Shown: positions 36,862 to 44,835 of the stretch, in pieces
How positions within the stretch are numbered: position 1 is the first letter of the stretch
Layout of the letters: each line of letters opens with the position of its first letter
Assembly: GCA_021325025.1 (NCBI GenBank)
Contig: JAJPHZ010000023.1
Span: 38,427 to 102,426, forward strand
Direction of reading: 5' to 3'
DNA: 64,000 nt
Source: Pseudomonadota bacterium
Lineage (GTDB): Bacteria > Desulfobacterota > Binatia > Binatales > Binataceae
Translations under genes and position numbers: made by a program
The notes under the pieces: model-generated
Told to the model about the DNA's origin: nothing
Databases searched by the model: none
The model's input: only the letters and a program-made list of their open reading frames with translations

Positions 36862-37257
36862 TCAGCGTTGCTGCACCTCGGGAAAGACCCGTGCCAGGCG
36901 CATTCGCACCTGATCGAACGAGTACTTGGTAAAGGGCTTTATAATGTAGCCCAGCGCGCCTTCCGCCATGAAGGTCTCGCGGGTCTTTTCAAACGGGATG
37001 GCGCTGACTATCAGCACTGCGGCGCGCGGGTTTTCCTTGCGAATTGCGCGGAACGCTGCCAGGCTGTCGATCCCGTCCACTACCGGCATCATCACGTCCA
37101 AAGTCACCAGGTCGGGACGCAATTCCTTGAACATCTGTATGGCCTGCGCGCCATTTTCCGCTTCGCCTACAACCGTACAGCCGACGCCCTCGAGATGGTG
37201 GCGTATGATTTTGCGGGCGAAGGGCGAGTCATCGACGATTAGCAATCGAATAGCCAC
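36862..37257 (-). CDS. Single-domain response regulator (CheY-like)
   Basis: A 131-residue receiver with no output domain. The acidic pair is Asp9/Asp10, the phospho-acceptor Asp54 in TLDVMMP, the switch serine Ser85 in IVSAIP and the conserved Lys107 in IIKPF. The GTG at 37257 is chosen because GGGAG lies 8 nt upstream and the beta-1 strand then starts at residue 3. It is divergent from the Tad pilus locus with about 500 bp between. Together with the HPt protein at 34989 it could form a phosphorelay. Confidence 0.88.
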   Translation of the reverse strand: MAIRLLIVDDSPFARKIIRHHLEGVGCTVVGEAENGAQAIQMFKELRPDLVTLDVMMPVVDGIDSLAAFRAIRKENPRAAVLIVSAIPFEKTRETFMAEGALGYIIKPFTKYSFDQVRMRLARVFPEVQQR

Positions 37258-37302
37258 CCAGTTTGCTCCCTGAATAGTGTCGGCGCCCGTTATTGCCACC
37301 AT

Positions 37303-37795
37303 TATTCATTTTTCACTTTAACGGGCGTTACACCCAGATATCCAAAAAACATAAAACCAGTATTGCTGACATCTACGGTCTTTCACGATGGCAAGTCTAG
37401 TACATATCATCATTCAGCTTATGCACGGCCGCAATGCGTACCCAGATCGTAAAACGGATTATTTCGGCAGAAAATGACACAAACCGGTCCGGCATTATTA
37501 CGGCGGCCGAGTATGACGGAGCTTGAACCGCGAGCTCATCGGCGATTTCCTATCAGAGCTACTTTTTGCGACAGCCAAATCCTGAGGAGAGGTCCTGGTT
37601 GACGGCGATAGACCACTTAAGACCGAAGCACACATGAAATATGTATCCAGTGGGATCATATCGGCGCTCTTTGCTGTCCAGCCAGCCGGGGCAGCGTGCG
37701 CGCACCCATGGCCAACAGATCAAGGCGACGCTGATTACGTTGATCCGATGCGATGGCATAGGCCTTGCTCATCAAGGCAGGACCCGATGGAGTGA
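37303..37795. other. Regulatory region upstream of the Tad locus
   Basis: No convincing gene; a 66-codon minus-strand frame (37759-37559) has no recognisable features. The stretch is less GC-rich than its surroundings. It must hold the promoters of the receiver gene (minus) and of the pilins (plus), including the -24/-12 element at 37754. Confidence 0.5.
37754..37769 (+). promoter_or_regulatory. Sigma-54 (-24/-12) promoter for the Flp pilins
   Basis: TGGCATAGGCCTTGCT matches the RpoN consensus TGGCAC-N5-TTGC with one change. The invariant GG and GC are exactly 10 nt apart. Transcription would start near 37780, about 20 nt before the first pilin ATG and before its GGAG ribosome-binding site. 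Confidence 0.6.
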
Positions 37796-37801
37796 GTGTC
37801 A

Positions 37802-37981
37802 ATGCTAAGTGTACCTGCAATTACAAATGGACCTCGGACGCCGGCGGCAATTACGCACGGCCAGACGATGACCGAGTATGCACTGATCATGGCTGCAATC
37901 GCAATTGTAGCGATCGTCGCTTACATGACGCTGGGTACCACCATAACCGCTCTGGTCAACCAGGTCATAGCATGTCTCTGA
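37802..37981 (+). CDS. flp1: Flp/Fap-type pilin 1
   Basis: A 59-residue prepilin. The leader ends in THG and the mature part starts QTMTEYALI, with the Glu5 and Tyr6 of Flp pilins. A hydrophobic helix and the C-terminal NQVIACL follow. It is cleaved by a prepilin peptidase and assembled by the Tad machinery encoded downstream. GGAG lies 10 nt before the ATG; a GTG two codons earlier is too close to it. The leader is poor in Lys and Arg, unlike that of pilin 2. The mature region is nearly the same as pilin 2, so one is a recent duplicate. Confidence 0.85.
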   Translation: MLSVPAITNGPRTPAAITHGQTMTEYALIMAAIAIVAIVAYMTLGTTITALVNQVIACL

Positions 37982-37995
37982 AAGGGGAGGAGCAA

Positions 37996-38169
37996 ATGTT
38001 GCGTTTAATTAGTAAAGCCGTGGCGCGCCGCGATATGGCGGGTGCCGGTCAGACGATGACCGAGTATGCACTGATTCTGGCTGCTATCGCGATCGTGGCG
38101 ATTGTCGCTTACATGACGCTGGGCACGACGATCGTGGCGCTGGTCAACAAAGTCATCGCCTGTCTGTAG
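37996..38169 (+). CDS. flp2: Flp/Fap-type pilin 2
   Basis: A 57-residue prepilin with a basic leader (MLRLISKAVARRDMAGAG), cleavage after Gly18 and mature sequence QTMTEYALILAAIAIVAI. It ends NKVIACL, and the mature part differs from pilin 1 at only a few positions. AGGGGAGG (37983-37990) precedes the ATG. A Lys/Arg-rich leader is the usual form, so this is probably the main structural pilin. A strong hairpin terminator follows 40 bp after the stop. Confidence 0.92.
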   Translation: MLRLISKAVARRDMAGAGQTMTEYALILAAIAIVAIVAYMTLGTTIVALVNKVIACL

Positions 38170-38209
38170 CGGCGGCGACGACGGGTTGAAAATTGCCGGA
38201 TAAGGGGGC

Positions 38210-38236
38210 GCCCCGCTGTGACTTCGGCAGCGGGGC
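38210..38236 (+). terminator. Hairpin terminator/attenuator after the pilins
   Basis: GCCCCGCTG (38210-38218) and CAGCGGGGC (38228-38236) pair perfectly around a 9-nt loop, and GTTTCTT follows a few bases later. It would let pilins be made in excess over the assembly proteins by partial termination. Confidence 0.65.
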
Positions 38237-38425
38237 CGGCAGTTTCTTGAGGCGGGTCAAGCACGCCCAGGGGGTGGAAGGTGCGGGCGATCGTGATGAG
38301 CAAAAACCCGTAAAATGCGGACGCTGCCCGATGGCCGAGCCGTCGATCGGATAAGGAAGGGGGAGTAACGGCGTGTCCTTAAAGAGTGTGAGGCAACCGG
38401 GTAAGGATCGCATGGACGGTCCAGG

Positions 38426-38505
38426 TTGAGTTGTCTCAAGGCAGTTGCCGAGGTGGGGCCGTCGGACAGTAGGCAACTGCACCGCGTGGTTTGTGTCCAA
38501 CTCAA
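38426..38505 (+). ncRNA. Candidate structured leader before cpaB
   Basis: TTGAGTTG (38426-38433) is complementary to CAACTCAA (38498-38505). Inside, GCAGTTGCC (38441-38449) is complementary to GGCAACTGC (38472-38480). Together they give a nested 8-bp and 9-bp stem. Each outer arm can instead form a small local hairpin (38426-38439 and 38499-38513), so two exclusive folds exist. The element ends about 15 nt before the cpaB start. It does not match a riboswitch I know. Confidence 0.4.
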
Positions 38506-38520
38506 GTCGAGTTAACAGAC

Positions 38521-39468
38521 GTGGGTCGCCGATTGATATTCCTTCTGATTACGGCGGGGTTGGCATTGACCGCCGCCTACCTAGTTCATACTGCGCTCCA
38601 AAGCAAGGAAGAGAGTATCCAGGCACTGCGCCGCAACACGGTGATGGTGGTGGGTGCCGCACGCAACCTGAGCCCCGGTGAGCGCATCGATGCGGCCGCA
38701 GTGCGGCTGATCACCTGGCCGCGCGACCAGGTGCCACCGGGCGCGTTCACCGGGATTCAGCCCGTGATCGGGAGGGTAGTGAAAAACCCGTTGACAACCA
38801 ATCAACCGATCGTCGCCGCGGCCCTGCTGGAGACCGAACGGACCGGCGGGGTGCTTCCGCTGATGATTCCGCCGGGCATGCGCGCGATGTCAATCGCGGT
38901 GGACGACGTCAGCGACATGGCCGGTTTCGTGCTGCCCTACTCACGGGTTGACGTGCTGGTCTCGGTGGGGATCGGCGGCGGCCCGGGCGCGGTGCCTGGC
39001 GCGGCCGGGGAGGTCAGCAAAATCGTCCTGCAGAACATCAAGGTTGTGGCCGTGGCGCAGAGCCTGGAGGCCGGGCTGGATCAGCCGCGCCAGGTCAAAG
39101 TGGTGACGCTGCTGGTGACGCCGGTCCAAGCCGAGCGCCTGGCCGCAGCCAGCCGCCTGGGCACGCTGACGCTGGCGATGCGCAACTTCGCCGACCAGGA
39201 CCTGATCGCCACCAGCGGTGTCACCGTGCCGGCGCTGCTCGGCATTCAGCCCTTGGAACAGGCGCCGGCGCTGCCCTTGCCGCCACCGCCACCGCTTGAC
39301 CATCGCCGGACCGCTGAGCGCAGACGCGCCAAGAGCGTGGAAGTGATACGCGGCATCGAACATCAGATGGTCAATTTTTCGGGCGATGGGCGCTCACGTA
39401 TGGGGGCCGCGCCCACTTCTACCGCGCCGTCGAGCGAGAGCACCAATCATGCTCCGCCAACCGAGTGA
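38521..39468 (+). CDS. cpaB: Tad pilus assembly protein CpaB/RcpC
   Basis: A 315-residue protein with one N-terminal membrane segment (LIFLLITAGLALTAAYLVH) and a SAF domain (about 40-110, VVGAARNLSPGERIDAAAV). An RcpC/CpaB domain follows (about 120-240), with GVLPLMIPPGMRAMSIAVDD and a proline-rich C-terminus. It works in the periplasm with the secretin. The GTG at 38521 is used because it begins right before the membrane segment; a TTG at 38491 is possible. It is the first of six closely spaced machinery genes. Confidence 0.85.
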   Translation: MGRRLIFLLITAGLALTAAYLVHTALQSKEESIQALRRNTVMVVGAARNLSPGERIDAAAVRLITWPRDQVPPGAFTGIQPVIGRVVKNPLTTNQPIVAAALLETERTGGVLPLMIPPGMRAMSIAVDDVSDMAGFVLPYSRVDVLVSVGIGGGPGAVPGAAGEVSKIVLQNIKVVAVAQSLEAGLDQPRQVKVVTLLVTPVQAERLAAASRLGTLTLAMRNFADQDLIATSGVTVPALLGIQPLEQAPALPLPPPPPLDHRRTAERRRAKSVEVIRGIEHQMVNFSGDGRSRMGAAPTSTAPSSESTNHAPPTE

Positions 39469-39502
39469 GAGCACCCGTTCACGCGTCATGGGGGGAACGC
39501 AG

Positions 39503-41251
39503 ATGTGGCAGAGCATGGTTTGTCGCAATCGGCCGCGCGCAGCCCGCGGCCTGGTGCTGGCGGCGATGCTGGCCGGTGCGCTGTCGCTGACAGCAGCGCG
39601 CTCGGCCGCGCAACGCTCGATTGAGGTAACCCTCAAGGCCGGGGAGAATTATATCCTGCCCGGCCTGGCTAAGGACGGCACGCCCGAGGTTCGCTTCACC
39701 GACAATCCCAACAGCTTTTTACTGGAATGCGCCGGGCCGCAGCGATGCTCGGTGTTGGCGGCCGAGGCCGGCCACGGCAGCATCCGCGCCACGCTGGACA
39801 CCGGTGAGACGGTCGTCTACCGGATCACCGTTTCGGCCGTGGCGCATCCGGGTAAGCCGCTGCAACCGGGCACCGCGCCCCATCCAGAGGGCGATATCTT
39901 TGGCAATCATCCGCCGAGGTCGGCGGGGGCACTGGTGTGGGCGCCGCCCGGCGCCAGCACTAATCCCCTGGCACCGGCACCGCCCGCGGCGGGCGCGGCT
40001 GCGCCGGGTGCGCGCGCTTATCCAAGTCGCGGGCCGGAGTTCGGCGGCCGGCAAAAGGGGGCCATCAACGCGCTGGAAGTGCCGCCCAGCGCGCAGGAGC
40101 CGGTCAAACACTACCTGCCGCCGGCGACCATCAAGCTGACGGTGGGCGCCTCGCGCATCTTCGACTTCCCGATGACGATTAACCGCGTGGCGATCGCCGA
40201 CACCACTGTCGCGGACGTGACCGTAATCAATCCGCATCAACTGATGGTGGTGGCGCACAAGCCGGGCGCCACCACGCTTTCGGTCTGGCAGGAGGACGGG
40301 GAGTATTTCGAGCGCCCGGTGCGCATCGAACAGGGCGGTCCGCAGGAGGTGCAACTGCGCGTGGTGGTGGCGGAGCTGGATCGCAATCGCCTGGAGGAGG
40401 AGGGAGTGGATCTGTCGGTGGCGCTGTCCAATGCGGGCATTTCGGTGGTGGGCATGCAAGGCGCGGTGGCGACGCCGTACAATGCCCAGACCAATCTGAC
40501 CGCCAGCGGCACTGCCGGCACGATCGTCGCGCTGCCGCCCAATGGCGTCTTTCCACCCGGCGGCCAGCTCATCCCGCTGCTGCTGTCTCCCACCATCACC
40601 TACGGCTTTGCCTCCACCAACGGCCAGTGGACCACCAATGCCATGTTTCAGATCCTCGAACAGCATGACTTGGCCAAGATATTGGCCGAGCCGGTGCTGA
40701 TCGCGGCCTCGGGGGAGCAGGCCAAGTTCCTGTCGGGCGGCGAAATCCCGATCGTGATCGCGCAGGCGCTCAACACCTCGATCGTGTTCAAGCAGTTCGG
40801 CACCTCGGTGGTGTTCGTGCCCACGGTGATCGACAACGACGAGATCGAGCTGCGGGTGGAGCCCGAGTTCTCGCAGCCCGACTACACCCAGGGCGTGCAG
40901 ATGTTCGGCTTCACGGTGCCGGCCTTCGTTACGCGGCGCGCGCAAACGCTGGTGCGGATGAAGGAGAATCAGACCCTGATCATTGCCGGCCTGGTGCTGG
41001 ACAATCTGCAATCGGAACTTCGCAAGACGCCCTATCTGGGCGACCTGCCCTATGTGGGCTACTGGTTTAAACACACCTACTACCGGCGCACCAAGAGCGA
41101 ATTGGTGATGACGGTGACGCCGCAGATCATCCGGCCGCTGTCCGCCGGCATCAGGGTCGCGCTGCCCACCGATCGGGGGCCGATGAGTCCCGAAGAGGTG
41201 CGCACCCAGCCCCTGGCGCAGCCCGACGCGACGCGGCAGCGATTTCCATGA
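39503..41251 (+). CDS. cpaC: Tad pilus secretin CpaC/RcpA
   Basis: A 582-residue outer-membrane secretin. A signal peptide (to about residue 37) is followed by a first beta domain (about 39-112). Next come a Pro/Ala-rich linker (about 115-200), the standard pilus N domain (about 208-275, TIKLTVGASRIFDFPM), and the secretin pore domain (about 300-545, with LAEPVLIAASGEQAKFLSGG, VPTVIDNDEIELRVEPE and LPYVGYWF). The ATG at 39503 has GGGGGGA 7 nt upstream. It forms the exit channel for the pilus. The extra N-terminal domain looks like a second copy of the pilus N domain. Its stop overlaps the tadZ start. Confidence 0.9.
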   Translation: MWQSMVCRNRPRAARGLVLAAMLAGALSLTAARSAAQRSIEVTLKAGENYILPGLAKDGTPEVRFTDNPNSFLLECAGPQRCSVLAAEAGHGSIRATLDTGETVVYRITVSAVAHPGKPLQPGTAPHPEGDIFGNHPPRSAGALVWAPPGASTNPLAPAPPAAGAAAPGARAYPSRGPEFGGRQKGAINALEVPPSAQEPVKHYLPPATIKLTVGASRIFDFPMTINRVAIADTTVADVTVINPHQLMVVAHKPGATTLSVWQEDGEYFERPVRIEQGGPQEVQLRVVVAELDRNRLEEEGVDLSVALSNAGISVVGMQGAVATPYNAQTNLTASGTAGTIVALPPNGVFPPGGQLIPLLLSPTITYGFASTNGQWTTNAMFQILEQHDLAKILAEPVLIAASGEQAKFLSGGEIPIVIAQALNTSIVFKQFGTSVVFVPTVIDNDEIELRVEPEFSQPDYTQGVQMFGFTVPAFVTRRAQTLVRMKENQTLIIAGLVLDNLQSELRKTPYLGDLPYVGYWFKHTYYRRTKSELVMTVTPQIIRPLSAGIRVALPTDRGPMSPEEVRTQPLAQPDATRQRFP

Positions 41252-42480
41252 ACCAGGAACTTAAAGCGCCAGTCCAGGCGCCGGCGCGCAAAAGCGGCCG
41301 GCTGCATCCGATTCATGTGGTGGTGGCGGGCGGGGACGAGGCCCAGCGCAGTACGTTGCAGGAGGCGTTGAATCAGATTTCCGAACTAGAAATCGACTTC
41401 ATCAGCGAGGAGGAGGCGGGCCGGCGCGGTGAGCGCGGCGCCATCCTGATGTTGATCCTGGACAGCGCGCATCCCGACTACTGGCGACAGGAAGTGCGCC
41501 GGCACAATTTCGATCGCCGCTTCGGTGCCGTGGTGGCGCTGCTCGAAGACGATTCGCCCAACGCGCTGCGCCGCGCGCTGCAGGCCGGCGCCGACGACGT
41601 ACTGGGAATGCCGCCGGCGCCTGGCCAGGCTTATCACACCCTGTTCCGGATCAGCGAATTATCCCACAGCCGCGAAGGATTGCAGGAGAAAATGCTCTGC
41701 TCGCTGGTCAGCGTCAGCGGCGGCGTCGGTGTCAGTCACCTGACGGTCAACCTGGCACTGGCGATGCATCGGCTGTTCGAAAAGCGCACCGGCATCGTCG
41801 AGTTGGACCTGCAGGCTGCGCCGCTGACCGTGCTCTTGAACCAGGACTCCGAGCATACCATCGCCGAGCTGGCCGACCCGACCAGCGCGATCGATTCGAT
41901 ACGGCTGGAGTCGGTGCTGTGCAAGCACGATTCCGGATTGTACTGGCTGTCGGCGCCCAAACGGATTGAAGAGGCGGAGTTGATCTCCGCCGCCACCGTC
42001 GAAGCGACGCTCAGGGTAATGCGCGAGTTGTTCGACGTGGTGCTGGTGGACTGTGGGGCCCATCTGACCGAAAGCTCGATCGTGGTGTGGGAGCGATCCG
42101 ACCACCTGCTCTACGTCGTCGATCAGACCGTCACCGCGATCCGGGCGGCGCAGCGGTTTTTGGATCTTTACCAGCGCCTGGGGCTGCGCGATGTCAGGCC
42201 CGCCTTCGTACTCAACCGCTATATGCCCGCCAGCCCCATCACGCGTGAGCGCATCGAAGCGGCGCTGGGCCAGGCGGTCTATGCCAGCATACCACGGGAT
42301 GAAAAATCCTACAGCGAGCAGCAAGTAAGCGGCCAGGACCTGTGGAAGATCCGCAGCGCGGGGGCGCTATGCCACAGCATCGAGCAGTTGGCACGCCAGC
42401 TATACGGCGCCGATGCCAATCAACAAGGCGCGGCGCGGGCGGGTCTGTTGGCCAAGCTGCGCGCGGCCCTGACGCAGTGA
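41248..42480 (+). CDS. tadZ: Tad pilus localisation ATPase-like protein CpaE/TadZ
   Basis: A 410-residue protein with an atypical receiver-like N-terminal domain (about 15-130) and a ParA/MinD-type C-terminal domain. The Walker A loop is degenerate: SVSGGVGVSHLTVN around residue 155 lacks the lysine that normally follows VG. The downstream DVVLVDCGAH strand and VDQTVTAIRAAQRFL are kept. TadZ proteins position the pilus machine at the pole and often have altered P-loops. The ATG overlaps the cpaC stop (ATGA). Confidence 0.88.
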   Translation: MNQELKAPVQAPARKSGRLHPIHVVVAGGDEAQRSTLQEALNQISELEIDFISEEEAGRRGERGAILMLILDSAHPDYWRQEVRRHNFDRRFGAVVALLEDDSPNALRRALQAGADDVLGMPPAPGQAYHTLFRISELSHSREGLQEKMLCSLVSVSGGVGVSHLTVNLALAMHRLFEKRTGIVELDLQAAPLTVLLNQDSEHTIAELADPTSAIDSIRLESVLCKHDSGLYWLSAPKRIEEAELISAATVEATLRVMRELFDVVLVDCGAHLTESSIVVWERSDHLLYVVDQTVTAIRAAQRFLDLYQRLGLRDVRPAFVLNRYMPASPITRERIEAALGQAVYASIPRDEKSYSEQQVSGQDLWKIRSAGALCHSIEQLARQLYGADANQQGAARAGLLAKLRAALTQ

Positions 42481-42488
42481 GGAGTGCA

Positions 42489-43862
42489 ATGGGACTGATT
42501 GACCGCGTGCAGTATCAGGTACCGCCGTCCACCGCCGAACCGTCGCTGATCGAGGCCGGCGTGGGGCAGCGCAAATCCGCTCCGGCCGGGCCCCGTTCGC
42601 TGTTGGAATCGCTCAAGGGCCGCGTTCAGGACCGCCTGTTCGAGCGCATCGGGCCGCGCAAGATCGACGAGGTCGGTCCCGGCTCGCTGCTGGCCGAAAT
42701 CACCGACGTGATCCGGGAGATCATCAGCGAGGAAAAATTGCTGCTCACCGACAGCGACCAGGCCGCGCTGATCGAAATGACCACCAACGAGATGCTGGGT
42801 CTGGGTCCGCTGGAGCCGCTGCTGCAGGATAACGAAGTATCGGACATCCTGGTCAACGGCTACGCCGAAACCTACGTCGAACGGCGGGGCAAATTGGTCA
42901 AGACCAACGTGCGCTTTCACGACGACCAGCACCTGATGCAGGTCATCAACCGTATCGTCTCGCGGGTCGGACGCAGAATCGACGAGGCCTCGCCGATGGT
43001 GGACGCGCGGCTGCCCGACGGGTCGCGGGTCAACGCGGTAATTCCGCCGCTGGCGATCGACGGTCCGGCGCTGTGCATCAGGCGCTTTGGCGCCTTCGCC
43101 AGCGACATCTCATACCTGGTCCAGCGCGGCACGCTGGTGCCCGAAATGGTGACGTTTCTGCGCGCCGCGGTGGGCGCCAAGCTCAACATCCTGAACAGCG
43201 GCGGCACCGGCACCGGCAAAACCACATTCCTCAACTGCCTGTCCGCCTTCATCCCCGAGGACGAACGCATCATCACCATCGAAGACGCGGCTGAATTGCG
43301 CCTGCAGCAGCCCCACGTGCTGCGGCTGGAGACCCGGCCGCCCAACATCGAGGGCCAGGGCGAGGTGACGCAGCGCGACCTGTTCAAGAACACCTTGCGG
43401 ATGCGCCCCGACCGCATCATCGTCGGCGAGGTGCGCGGCGCCGAGGTGCTCGACATGCTGCAGGCGATGTCGACTGGGCACGACGGCTCGATGGCGACCA
43501 TCCACGCCAACAATCCGCGCGACTCGCTGGCGCGGCTGGAGATGATGATGCTGCTGTCGGGCATTGCGCTGCCCGAGCGCGCGATGCGCCAGTACATCTC
43601 GGCGGCGCTCAACCTGATTGTTCACGTCAACCGTTTTGCCGACGGCAGCCGCAAGGTGGTCAAGATTTCGGAGATTACCGGGATGGAAGGCGATGTGGTT
43701 TTGATGCAGGACCTGTTTGAGTACGTAACCACCGCGACCACCCCGGCCGGAAAGGTGCTGGGCCAGTTCCGCCCCACTGGGGTCAAGTCCATCTACACCG
43801 AGCGGATGCTGAAGGCGGGATTCGTGCCCGACGCCAGCTATGTGCGGGACGGCGGCGGTTAG
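42489..43862 (+). CDS. tadA: Tad pilus assembly ATPase CpaF/TadA
   Basis: A 457-residue hexameric secretion ATPase of the VirB11/PulE class. The N-terminal domain includes MLGLGPLEPLLQDNEVSDIL. The Walker A loop is GGTGTGKTT (about residues 237-246), the Walker B segment RIIVGEVRGAE is near 309, and MSTGHDGSMATIHANNP holds the His box. It powers pilin assembly from the cytoplasm with TadB and TadC. TGAGGAG precedes the ATG, 8 bp after the tadZ stop. All catalytic motifs are intact. Confidence 0.95.
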   Translation: MGLIDRVQYQVPPSTAEPSLIEAGVGQRKSAPAGPRSLLESLKGRVQDRLFERIGPRKIDEVGPGSLLAEITDVIREIISEEKLLLTDSDQAALIEMTTNEMLGLGPLEPLLQDNEVSDILVNGYAETYVERRGKLVKTNVRFHDDQHLMQVINRIVSRVGRRIDEASPMVDARLPDGSRVNAVIPPLAIDGPALCIRRFGAFASDISYLVQRGTLVPEMVTFLRAAVGAKLNILNSGGTGTGKTTFLNCLSAFIPEDERIITIEDAAELRLQQPHVLRLETRPPNIEGQGEVTQRDLFKNTLRMRPDRIIVGEVRGAEVLDMLQAMSTGHDGSMATIHANNPRDSLARLEMMMLLSGIALPERAMRQYISAALNLIVHVNRFADGSRKVVKISEITGMEGDVVLMQDLFEYVTTATTPAGKVLGQFRPTGVKSIYTERMLKAGFVPDASYVRDGGG

Positions 43863-43864
43863 CC

Positions 43865-44812
43865 ATGGAGATGGTGTTCCCCTTCCTGATGCTGATGGTG
43901 ATCGGCACGCTGGCGCTGGTCTTCTACCTCGGCCATCGGCGCGAAGAACTGGCGCGCGAGCGTGCGCTCAATGAGCGCATCAAGCCCTTTGCGCCATCGC
44001 CGATGGTACTGGCGGCAGAGAAACCGCCGCCGGTGCGTGCGCGACCCGCGGGCGGCCCGGCCGTCAGTTCCAACCTGCTGCGTCCGCTTGATCGATGGCT
44101 GGCGCAAGGTGGGGTGAAGATTCCCGCCGCGCGGTTCGTGCTGCTGGCGGTGTTGATGGGCGCTGCCACCACGGCGGCTGCCGCCCTGTGGGTCGACAAG
44201 CCGATGGCGGGTCTGTATGGATTGGCGGCCGCCGCCCTGCCGGTGGGATACGTTTATGTCGAGCGCAGGCGCCGCCTGGTGACCTTCAGCCAGCAGTTGC
44301 CCTACGTGCTGGATTTTCTGCGCTCGGCGCTGTCGGCGGGCCACACCCTGCTGCGCGGGGTGCAAATGGCCACTGAGAATTCGCCCGAGCCGATCGCCAC
44401 CGAACTGCGCCTGGTGGTCGACCAGATTCAACTGGGCAGTAGTCTGGCCGAAGCGCTGGACAACATGTTCCGGCGCGTGCCCGAAGAAAGCCTGGGCTTC
44501 CTGGTGGCGGCGGTGCGGGTGCAGTCCGAAGTGGGTAGCAGCATCTCAGAGATTCTCGATCGCGTCACCGACAGCATCCGCAGCCGCCAGCGCTTGCAGC
44601 AGGAAATCAGAACCCTGACCGCGCAGGCGCGCATGAGCGGAATGATCGTCGCGGCATTGCCCTTTGTGCTGCTGGGCCTGTTCGCCCTGATTCGGCCCAA
44701 TTACGTCGCTCCACTGTTCAACACCGCGTTGGGGATAAGAATGCTCGAAGCCGCAATCGGGCTAGACATCGCCGCATTCCTCGTCATCCGGCGGATGATC
44801 CGGGTTGACTGA
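43865..44812 (+). CDS. tadB: Tad inner-membrane platform protein TadB
   Basis: A 315-residue T2SSF-domain protein. One N-terminal helix (residues 1-20), two mid-protein helices (about 97-140) and two at the C-terminus surround the cytoplasmic domain. Its signature is VTFSQQLPYVLDFLRSALSA, and it shares the GHTLLRGVQMA and VGSSISEILDRV patterns of the family. It starts 2 bp after the tadA stop and forms the inner-membrane platform with TadC. Confidence 0.9.
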   Translation: MEMVFPFLMLMVIGTLALVFYLGHRREELARERALNERIKPFAPSPMVLAAEKPPPVRARPAGGPAVSSNLLRPLDRWLAQGGVKIPAARFVLLAVLMGAATTAAAALWVDKPMAGLYGLAAAALPVGYVYVERRRRLVTFSQQLPYVLDFLRSALSAGHTLLRGVQMATENSPEPIATELRLVVDQIQLGSSLAEALDNMFRRVPEESLGFLVAAVRVQSEVGSSISEILDRVTDSIRSRQRLQQEIRTLTAQARMSGMIVAALPFVLLGLFALIRPNYVAPLFNTALGIRMLEAAIGLDIAAFLVIRRMIRVD

Positions 44813-44835
44813 GTCGCCGCGCGTATTGGTTGGCA

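Noticed and set aside
37559..37759. 66-codon minus-strand gene
   Set aside because: No ribosome-binding site, no recognisable features, and it covers the -24/-12 promoter of the pilins.
38281..38420. c-di-GMP (GEMM) riboswitch before cpaB
   Set aside because: A GGACGC hexamer is present but the following AAAGCC and the closing helix of the consensus are missing.
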